This document shows positions 1 through 5,157 of a stretch of DNA of 8,228 nt, piece by piece. The notes under the pieces are model-generated. The model saw only the letters and a program-made list of their open reading frames with translations, was not told where the DNA came from and ran no database searches. This DNA comes from Clostridiales bacterium DTU092 (lineage in GTDB: Bacteria > Bacillota > Clostridia > Caldicoprobacterales > Caldicoprobacteraceae). The position numbers were made by a program, and so were the translations under genes. Positions within the stretch are counted from its first letter, which is position 1; every line of letters begins with the position of its first letter. The DNA is taken from the NCBI GenBank assembly GCA_001513505.1, contig LFTM01000308.1:1-8228 (forward strand). Reading direction: 5' to 3'.

Positions 1-33
1 GCGTGTCTTTACTTTTTTGAAATGAGGAGTTAG
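1..33 (+). CDS. 3' end of an upstream gene (possible FHA-domain protein)
   Basis: Frame 1 is open from the window edge to a TAG at 31-33 and reads ACLYFFEMRS. The other two forward frames stop earlier. The aromatic-rich tail ending in a charged residue would suit the last beta strand of an FHA domain, and FHA genes are often found directly upstream of SEDS/PBP pairs in Clostridia and Actinobacteria. Ten residues cannot establish a family, so the FHA idea rests on context only. The 38-bp gap to the next gene would fit an operon. Confidence 0.3.
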   Translation, partial: ACLYFFEMRS

Positions 34-71
34 AATAATATTAATATGAGGGGTAGAAAGGCAGTGAAGGA

Positions 72-1460
72 ATGCCTGCTAATCAATATGAAATACTGGC
101 TTTGACACTAAGATACTGGTTTGTTTTGCTTGTCATGTATATATTTTGGCGAAGTTTGCTTTCCACATGGCGGCGTTTAATGAAACCAAATGACTACCAT
201 GACGAGCCTACCGGAAATATTCCGTTTATACTGGTGCTTTTTGCATTAAGTGCCATGATACTTTTGTCACTAAAAGATAATATCAACCCGTTGATTATGG
301 TTTTGGGAGTTCTTATATCTGCGGCTTTTTTGTTTCAATATCTATTTATCAGCCGTTTTTTTGCTGGAATTGATAAATATGTGCTTCTGATGGTAGATAC
401 TCTTTGTATTATCGGTTTTGTCATGCTTCAGAGATTGAACCCCGATCTTGCATTCCGGCAGGTAGAATGGTTCCTGATGGGGAGCGTCACACTGCTGTTT
501 TTCTTAATATTTACGAAGTATTTCAGACGTTGGGAACGATTGAAATACTTGCTGATGGCAGTTGGGTGCGCACTTTTATTGCTAACGCTGATAATAGGTA
601 AGGAAGTCGGGGGGGCAAAGAACTGGATAGAAATTGGTAAATTCAATATACAACCCTCCGAATTTGTTAAGATAATACTGGTATTTGTGCTAAGCGCTGA
701 ACTGAAACAATCAAAGCCACGTATTAGGCGTCTGCCTGTTTTTATATTTATGGCAGCCGTTGTGCTTATGGTAGTGCTGCAGAAGGATTTGGGTGCGGCA
801 TTTCTGTATTTCAGCTTGTTCTTGTTTCTCTACTATATTGCAACCACCGATCTGCTGGTAACCATATGTACCGGTTTGTTAGCATCGGTTGGTGCGGTTT
901 TAAGTTATTTTTTATTTGGACATGTTCGTGTCCGTATTGCAGCGTGGCGAAACCCGTGGGCGGATATAGAAAATAAAGGTTACCAGATTGCCCAATCCCT
1001 TATTGCCATCGCCAGCGGAGGCTGGGTTGGCTTAGGATTAGGGCTGGGTTCTCCTTACGTAATACCGGCTTCCAGAACCGATTTTATTTTTGCCGCAATA
1101 TGTGAAGAGATGGGCATCTTAGTAGGTGTGGCTCTGATCGGGCTTTATATGCTCGTAATGATCAGGGGAATTAGCATTGCTATGGCTGCCCGGGAACCCG
1201 GTGAGACCTTACTTGCTATGGGCGCATCTATCTCTCTTGCGATCCAGAGTTTTACCATCATTGGCGGTGTAGTGAAGTTCATTCCCTTAACCGGTGTCAC
1301 CATGCCTTTTGTAAGCTATGGAGGCAGCTCAATGCTGGCAAGTTTTGGGCTTATAGGGATTATTCAGGGGATCGCGTCAAAGAACCATGACATGATGCAG
1401 ATGGAAGCTGAACAGCAGCCGGTTTACGAGAATGCGGGTGAAAACTATGGAGAAGATTAA
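72..1460 (+). CDS. FtsW/RodA/SpoVE-family (SEDS) peptidoglycan glycosyltransferase
   Basis: This is a polytopic membrane protein of 462 aa with about 12 hydrophobic segments. SEDS proteins polymerise lipid II into glycan strands and work with a class B PBP. Family marks are visible: QPSEF at 194-198, QKDLGAA at 237-243 (FtsW/RodA usually have QPDLG), an NPW motif at 294-296, GYQIAQSL at 303-310, RTDFIFA at 335-341 followed by EE at 345-346, and PFVSYGGSS at 412-420. Asp337 in RTDFIFA corresponds to the catalytic Asp known in RodA and FtsW. The hydrophobic N-terminal region before the SEDS core is longer than in short RodA proteins. ATG 72 is preceded by GAAAGG at 57-62. The stop overlaps the PBP gene, which points to coupled expression and a dedicated partner. 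Whether it serves division, elongation or sporulation cannot be told from sequence. The family call is secure; the subtype is not. Confidence 0.95.
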   Translation: MPANQYEILALTLRYWFVLLVMYIFWRSLLSTWRRLMKPNDYHDEPTGNIPFILVLFALSAMILLSLKDNINPLIMVLGVLISAAFLFQYLFISRFFAGIDKYVLLMVDTLCIIGFVMLQRLNPDLAFRQVEWFLMGSVTLLFFLIFTKYFRRWERLKYLLMAVGCALLLLTLIIGKEVGGAKNWIEIGKFNIQPSEFVKIILVFVLSAELKQSKPRIRRLPVFIFMAAVVLMVVLQKDLGAAFLYFSLFLFLYYIATTDLLVTICTGLLASVGAVLSYFLFGHVRVRIAAWRNPWADIENKGYQIAQSLIAIASGGWVGLGLGLGSPYVIPASRTDFIFAAICEEMGILVGVALIGLYMLVMIRGISIAMAAREPGETLLAMGASISLAIQSFTIIGGVVKFIPLTGVTMPFVSYGGSSMLASFGLIGIIQGIASKNHDMMQMEAEQQPVYENAGENYGED

Positions 1461-2886
1461 AAGAAATACTGTAGTTGTACTGATATTCCTGATTGGGCTC
1501 TATCTGGCATTAATTGGGTATTTCTGTTATGCTGTGCTTTTCTACGGAAACAGATGGTTTTCCGATTCATATAATACAAGGGTCAAGTTGGATGCAAAAC
1601 AACCCCAGATAATTCCCGGAGATATCCTGGACAGGAACGGTGACAAACTGGCATGGACGGAAAAAAAGACTGTTAAGAATCGTGAAACCGGTAAGAATGA
1701 AGATTACTACACCAGGACGTATTATTCAAAAGCCAGCAGCGTGGCGCATGTAGTAGGTTTTCACAACAGTGAATACGGCCGGATGGGTGTAGAGGCCTTT
1801 CATATATATTATCTGATGGGTTACAACAACAGCCTTATAGAGAGGATATATCAGAAAGCATTTTTGCCCCAGGAACGGGGTAATGATGTGGTTCTCACCG
1901 TGGACAGAAGACTGCAGGAATATATAAGCGGTTTGGTCAGTGCGAGAAAGAAAAAAAGCAGCGTGGTACTCCTGAATCCTAAAACCGGTGAGATACTTGC
2001 GATGGTGAGTTATCCAACCTTTGATCCAAACAATATAGATAAGGTCAAAGATGATAATCTTGTCAACCGGGCAACCCAGGGGCTCTTTTCACCGGGATCT
2101 ATATTCAAACTGGTAACTGCAGCATCTGCTTTGGAGAACATTGAGGATATTCAGCAGAAAAAATTTGAATGTAAAGGGAAGATCACAATTGATGGTCAGG
2201 GAGTACAGTGTTATCAGGGTAAGGCACATGGGGAGCTGGATATACACCAGGCTCTATCTCTGTCGTGTAATACCTTCTTTGCCGAGCTCGGTGTGGAACT
2301 TGGGTGGAAAAAACTGTTGAATACCGGTAAACGGTTTGGATTTAACGATGACTTTCTGTTTGAGGATATAAAAGTAACACCCAGCAGTCTGCCTATAAAC
2401 TATAGGGTTCAGGATCAGGAGCTTGCGTGGAGTGCGGTAGGGCAGGGAAAGGTTCTTGTTACACCTCTCCATATGGCTATGCTTGCAGCTTCCATTGGCA
2501 ATGACGGAATTATGATGGAACCAAAACTGGTGTACAGAGTTATAGGGCGAAATAATAATATACAGAAACAACTCCAGCCGAAAGTGTATAAAACCGTCAT
2601 GTCACATGAAGATGCACAGATACTTCAGCAGATGATGGAAACGGTGGTGTCCCAGGGTACCGGTAAGAATGCTCAGTCCAAGAAGGTTAAAATTGCGGGG
2701 AAGACCGGTACTGCGGAAACCGGCACCTCCAATCTTGCCTGGTTTATTGGTTTTGCTCCGGCCGATGATCCTACACTGGCTATTGCTGTATTGATTGAGG
2801 ATTTAGGAAAGGGTGAAACCGGAGGCAGTGAAGCTGCACCCATTGCAAGAAAGATTATCGAAAAAGCTGTCGATCTAGGGTACTAA
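1447..2886 (+). CDS. class B penicillin-binding protein (PBP2/PbpA-type transpeptidase)
   Basis: This is a D,D-transpeptidase that crosslinks peptidoglycan outside the cell, anchored by one N-terminal membrane segment (about residues 7-31). All three active-site motifs are present, numbered from ATG 1447: SxxK as S218-I-F-K221 (SPGSIFKL), SxN as S273-C-N275, and KTG at 419-421. An IIPGDILDRNG stretch near 55-65 matches the conserved start of the PBP dimerisation domain. At 479 aa it is short, has no PASTA repeats and resembles the compact PbpA proteins paired with FtsW/RodA. An in-frame ATG lies at 1432 but has no ribosome binding site. ATG 1447 has GGTGA at 1437-1441 with 5-nt spacing, so I choose it. 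It overlaps the SEDS gene by 14 bp, which supports translational coupling. No terminator is evident after it, but the structured element at 2901-3060 begins 14 bp downstream. Confidence 0.95.
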   Translation: MEKIKRNTVVVLIFLIGLYLALIGYFCYAVLFYGNRWFSDSYNTRVKLDAKQPQIIPGDILDRNGDKLAWTEKKTVKNRETGKNEDYYTRTYYSKASSVAHVVGFHNSEYGRMGVEAFHIYYLMGYNNSLIERIYQKAFLPQERGNDVVLTVDRRLQEYISGLVSARKKKSSVVLLNPKTGEILAMVSYPTFDPNNIDKVKDDNLVNRATQGLFSPGSIFKLVTAASALENIEDIQQKKFECKGKITIDGQGVQCYQGKAHGELDIHQALSLSCNTFFAELGVELGWKKLLNTGKRFGFNDDFLFEDIKVTPSSLPINYRVQDQELAWSAVGQGKVLVTPLHMAMLAASIGNDGIMMEPKLVYRVIGRNNNIQKQLQPKVYKTVMSHEDAQILQQMMETVVSQGTGKNAQSKKVKIAGKTGTAETGTSNLAWFIGFAPADDPTLAIAVLIEDLGKGETGGSEAAPIARKIIEKAVDLGY

Positions 2887-2900
2887 TCTCATTAATTTGG

Positions 2901-3060
2901 AGAATATTATGGAAATCACCTAGCGGAAAGGCTAAGAGCCTGTTAACGCAGCGAAGGAATAGGCCGAATCACTGTTTGAGCGAAGCGAGTTTGATGAAGG
3001 CCCCGGAGCGAGGGTTACAGGCTCTTAGCCTTGGAGCTCCAGTGATTGGAATAATATTCT
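2901..3060. repeat. 160-bp intergenic element of nested inverted repeats (MITE-like or structured RNA)
   Basis: The ends are perfect 10-bp inverted repeats (AGAATATTAT at 2901-2910, ATAATATTCT at 3051-3060). After a symmetric GGA/GGA interruption they continue as AATCAC (2914-2919) and GTGATT (3042-3047). Inside is a perfect 16-bp inverted repeat, 2928-2943 with 3017-3032, extended by AAC/GTT across a bulged T. Each 16-bp arm also holds its own small hairpin (GGCT, 3 nt, AGCC). The 3' AGTGATT can instead pair with AATCACTG at 2967-2974, giving eight pairs and crossing the main stem. The interior contains a 20-nt mirror repeat at 2974-2993 and is richer in G+C than its flanks. No coding frame fits and no T-run follows, so it is not a standard terminator. 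A non-autonomous mobile repeat or a structured RNA are the main readings. No clear target-site duplication is visible. Confidence 0.7.
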
Positions 3061-3083
3061 GTAATAGATAAAAGTGAAGATAG

Positions 3084-3212
3084 ATGTTTTGGGATGACAA
3101 GACACTTGACAAGACACCTGCGCAAATTTATAATATCTCTATGCTGTCAATTCGTTATAAATTGCAGGTTTACAGTAGGTATGGCAATGAATTGCAGCTG
3201 GTTATTCTTTAA
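3084..3212 (+). CDS. doubtful 42-aa ORF
   Basis: An ATG at 3084 opens a frame of 42 codons ending in TAA at 3210-3212. The product starts MFWDDKTLDK and ends ELQLVIL. A TAG lies immediately upstream in frame, so the ORF cannot extend further. The ribosome binding site is poor (AAGTGAAG at 3072-3079). The ORF contains the whole promoter of the next gene and a tandem repeat, so it is more likely a chance frame. I recognise no domain. It is listed only because it is the longest forward frame I found in this 347-bp gap. Confidence 0.12.
   Translation: MFWDDKTLDKTPAQIYNISMLSIRYKLQVYSRYGNELQLVIL
3096..3119 (+). repeat. two tandem copies of a 12-bp unit
   Basis: GACAAGACACTT (3096-3107) is followed directly by GACAAGACACCT (3108-3119), which differs at one base. 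The second copy overlaps the -35 hexamer of the promoter at 3106-3134. It could be a repeated binding site for a regulator of the transporter gene, or simple slippage. Confidence 0.6.
3106..3134 (+). promoter_or_regulatory. consensus sigma-A promoter for the ECF transporter gene
   Basis: TTGACA at 3106-3111 and TATAAT at 3129-3134 are both perfect consensus hexamers with an ideal 17-bp spacer. Transcription would start near 3141, leaving a leader of about 93 nt before the ATG at 3234. The leader carries a short ATTGC/GCAAT dyad (3163-3167, 3184-3188) and two copies of AATTGCAG, but no riboswitch class that I recognise. Confidence 0.8.
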
Positions 3213-3233
3213 TGGAGAAGGAGATATGATATT

Positions 3234-3728
3234 ATGAAAACCAGAGATATTGTGGTTGGAGGATTGCTGGCTGCCATAGCTTTGTTGATACCGTTGCTTT
3301 TTGCAAATACACCCCTTATGGTTCATATCCCGCCCTTTTCAGCTACCATTGCATCTCATGTTCCCATATTACTGTCGATGGCCATAAGTCCTGCAGTGGC
3401 TATATTCACAGGTGTTGTATCGGGCATCGGTTTTGTTATCCGCACATCCCCGATTATTGGTGCAAGGGCTTTGATGCATGCTGTATTTGGCGGTTTAGGT
3501 GCATATGCCTACAGCAAAAAGATACCTTTTTACATTGTACTTCTGTTGACTGCACCGCTGCATGGTTTACTGGAGGCTTTGGTGGTACTGCCTTTTGGTT
3601 ATGATCTAAATCAGGCTTTTGTAGTTGTCGGTGCAGGTACTGTGCTTCACCACCTGGTGGATGCAGCCATAACATTGGTGGTGTATAAGGTGCTGGTTAA
3701 AATGTCGTTTCTGGGTATATACCGTTGA
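3234..3728 (+). CDS. solitary ECF transporter S component (vitamin uptake, niacin-type possible)
   Basis: This is a hydrophobic protein of 164 aa with about five or six membrane segments, the size of the substrate-binding (S) subunits of energy-coupling-factor importers. The N-terminus MKTRDIVVGGLLAAIALLIP is typical of the group, where the first helix contacts the shared EcfT subunit. The motif ATIASHVPILLSMAISP (37-53) resembles the ASHVP-x-x-x-A-x-x-ISP stretch that I recall from NiaX-like and related unassigned S components; the substrate is therefore only suggested. No EcfA, EcfA' or EcfT genes are present, so it should use a shared module encoded elsewhere (group II arrangement). ATG 3234 is preceded by AAGGAG at 3218-3223 with a longish 10-nt spacing. 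The gene has its own strong promoter and appears monocistronic. A T-run at 3736-3742 follows the stop, but without a convincing hairpin. Confidence 0.8.
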   Translation: MKTRDIVVGGLLAAIALLIPLLFANTPLMVHIPPFSATIASHVPILLSMAISPAVAIFTGVVSGIGFVIRTSPIIGARALMHAVFGGLGAYAYSKKIPFYIVLLLTAPLHGLLEALVVLPFGYDLNQAFVVVGAGTVLHHLVDAAITLVVYKVLVKMSFLGIYR

Positions 3729-3892
3729 TGAATTCTTTTTTTATTTATAGGCGGAATATAGTATTTTCATATAACACAGTTTGTGCATTGTTGTGTGTTT
3801 TAATATTTACCGCATATTGAGCAACAGATTTGGCAAATCAGAAAAGGTTTAATCTAATTAGTACAGATATAGTTCGGTAAGGAAAATGCAGC

Positions 3893-3922
3893 TTGACAGT
3901 ACGGTAACCAAACCTGTATATT
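3893..3922 (+). promoter_or_regulatory. probable sigma-A promoter for the UroD-like gene
   Basis: TTGACA at 3893-3898 is a perfect -35 hexamer. TATATT at 3917-3922 is a -10 with one mismatch, after an 18-bp spacer. Transcription would start near 3929, giving a leader of about 128 nt with a hairpin and a palindrome. Confidence 0.55.
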
Positions 3923-4029
3923 GCTAGATAGATAGTATGTTTCGGGAACAGATAATTTCAGAAAATAATAGCGTGGCAGCAATAATAAAATGACCGTGAA
4001 ACCAATAACGCTACAGGTAGGGGCATTTC

Positions 4030-4041
4030 ACTATTAATAGT
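4030..4041. promoter_or_regulatory. 12-bp perfect palindrome ahead of the ribosome binding site
   Basis: ACTATTAATAGT is perfectly self-complementary and ends just before the AAAGGGGAT ribosome binding site (4042-4050). Its place downstream of the promoter suits a repressor operator or a small leader hairpin. It is short and AT-rich, so chance is possible. Confidence 0.35.
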
Positions 4042-4056
4042 AAAGGGGATAGAACC

Positions 4057-5118
4057 ATGGCATTATCAAGAAGGGATAAATTTTTCAAAACTGTCAGACG
4101 TGAGATGGAAGGATACATACCTTATGATTTTGATTTAAGCCCGTCGCAGATTGAAAGGTTCAGACAAAAAACCGGTGCGCAGGACTACAGGGATTATTAT
4201 GATCTTCCAATGAGGTTTGTTGCGGTCAGTCCTGAAAAACGGAATATTGATTTTATGAAGTATTTTGACAGCCAGGATGGTGGAATAACTTTTGATGAAT
4301 GGGGTGTAGGGCATAAAAAAGGTACATTGGAGCACTTTACAAAGATGCAACATCCCATGGAAAACTTTCAATCCCTTGAAGAATTTCAAAAGTATCCCTA
4401 TCCCGATCCTGTAAAGGATTATAAATGGGACGGGTTTGCTGAAAAGGTTGCCGAATTAAAAGAGCGGGATCTAATAGTTGTGGCGTCCATGGCAATAACA
4501 ATTTTTGAGATAGCCTGGTACTTGCGGGGGATGGAAAGGTTTTTGATTGACATGATGACCGATCCTGAACTTGCTTGCTATCATATGGATAGGATCACCA
4601 GTATACGATGTGAATGTGCAAGGAGATACGTTATGGCCGGTGTAGATGTTCTGCATATAGGCGATGATGTGGCTACGCAAATAGATATGATGATGTCTCC
4701 GGATGTGTGGAGAGAATTTTTAAAACCCAGATTAAAAAAAGTGATCGATGCGGCAAGGGAAGTAAAAGAGGATATTATCATTGATTATCATAGTGATGGC
4801 AACATACAAAAGATTATACCCGATTTAATTGAGATTGGGGTGGATGTGTTAAACCCTGTGCAGCCTGAATGTATGGATCCCGTGGAGATCAAACAGCAGT
4901 ACGGTGACAGGCTGTCGTTCAGAGGAACTATTGGTACGCAGACCGTCATGCCTTTTGGAACCCCTGAAGAAGTAGACGAGGTGTGCAGGGAAATGATACA
5001 AAAGGTGGGTAAAGGAGGAGGCTTTATTCTTGCACCTACACACGTTATTGAACCGGAAGTTCCATGGGAAAATATTGAGGCAATGATAAATGCCGTGAAA
5101 AAATATTCCAGGTATTAG
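4057..5118 (+). CDS. uroporphyrinogen decarboxylase-superfamily protein, not HemE
   Basis: The 353-aa protein has the overall pattern of the UroD (beta/alpha)8 superfamily, including SPDVWREFLKPRLKKVI (214-230), DYHSDGNIQKIIPDLIEIGVD (243-263), LNPVQPE (265-271), FRGTIGTQ (288-295) and GGGFILAPTHVIEPEVPWEN (320-339). The RQAGRY-type N-terminal active-site motif of HemE is absent, so haem synthesis is unlikely. Relatives include MtaA/MtbA methylcobamide:CoM methyltransferases and corrinoid-dependent O-demethylases. Those MtaA-type enzymes bind zinc through His-x-Cys plus a later Cys. Here the site reads H245-S-D247 and the later position is T328-H329, so that ligand set is not conserved. No corrinoid protein is adjacent. 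The substrate is unknown. AAAGGGGAT at 4042-4050 supports ATG 4057. uvrC starts 39 bp after the stop with no terminator between. Confidence 0.85.
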   Translation: MALSRRDKFFKTVRREMEGYIPYDFDLSPSQIERFRQKTGAQDYRDYYDLPMRFVAVSPEKRNIDFMKYFDSQDGGITFDEWGVGHKKGTLEHFTKMQHPMENFQSLEEFQKYPYPDPVKDYKWDGFAEKVAELKERDLIVVASMAITIFEIAWYLRGMERFLIDMMTDPELACYHMDRITSIRCECARRYVMAGVDVLHIGDDVATQIDMMMSPDVWREFLKPRLKKVIDAAREVKEDIIIDYHSDGNIQKIIPDLIEIGVDVLNPVQPECMDPVEIKQQYGDRLSFRGTIGTQTVMPFGTPEEVDEVCREMIQKVGKGGGFILAPTHVIEPEVPWENIEAMINAVKKYSRY

Positions 5119-5157
5119 AATATAGGTATGCAGAAGCAATAAAGGACAGTGGATGGT

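Larger units (their letters stand above)
3729..4056. other. 328-bp gap, no gene; leader of the UroD-like gene
   Basis: Only very short frames occur here (such as 3937-3993 and 3990-4037), and they lack ribosome binding sites. The left part has an imperfect dyad, GCGGAATAT (3751-3759) against ATATTTACCGC (3803-3813), with AACACA/TGTGTT (3773-3778, 3794-3799) nested inside. The right part has a promoter candidate at 3893-3922, a TAGCGT/ACGCTA hairpin (3969-3974, 4008-4013) and the palindrome at 4030-4041. I recognise no riboswitch, including no cobalamin box. Confidence 0.6.

Noticed and set aside
1432..1446. Upstream ATG start for the PBP gene
   Set aside because: It has no ribosome binding site, while ATG 1447 has GGTGA at good spacing.
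2901..3060. CRISPR array or intrinsic terminator
   Set aside because: There are no regularly spaced direct repeats, and no T-run follows either stem.
3226..3237. Three-codon ORF ATG ATA TTA TGA overlapping the ECF start
   Set aside because: It lies only 2 nt from the ribosome binding site and is too short to support; the ECF start at 3234 is the sensible choice.
3714..3742. Terminator after the ECF gene
   Set aside because: A T-run is present at 3736-3742, but the nearest palindrome (GGTATATACC, 3714-3723) is weak, inside the gene end and not adjacent to the T-run.
3937..4037. Two overlapping mini-ORFs (18 and 15 codons) as leader peptides
   Set aside because: Neither has a ribosome binding site, and neither shows a run of one amino acid that would suggest attenuation.
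5149..5157. GTG start for uvrC
   Set aside because: The ribosome binding site is only 2 nt away; ATG 5158 fits the family N-terminus and gives workable spacing.
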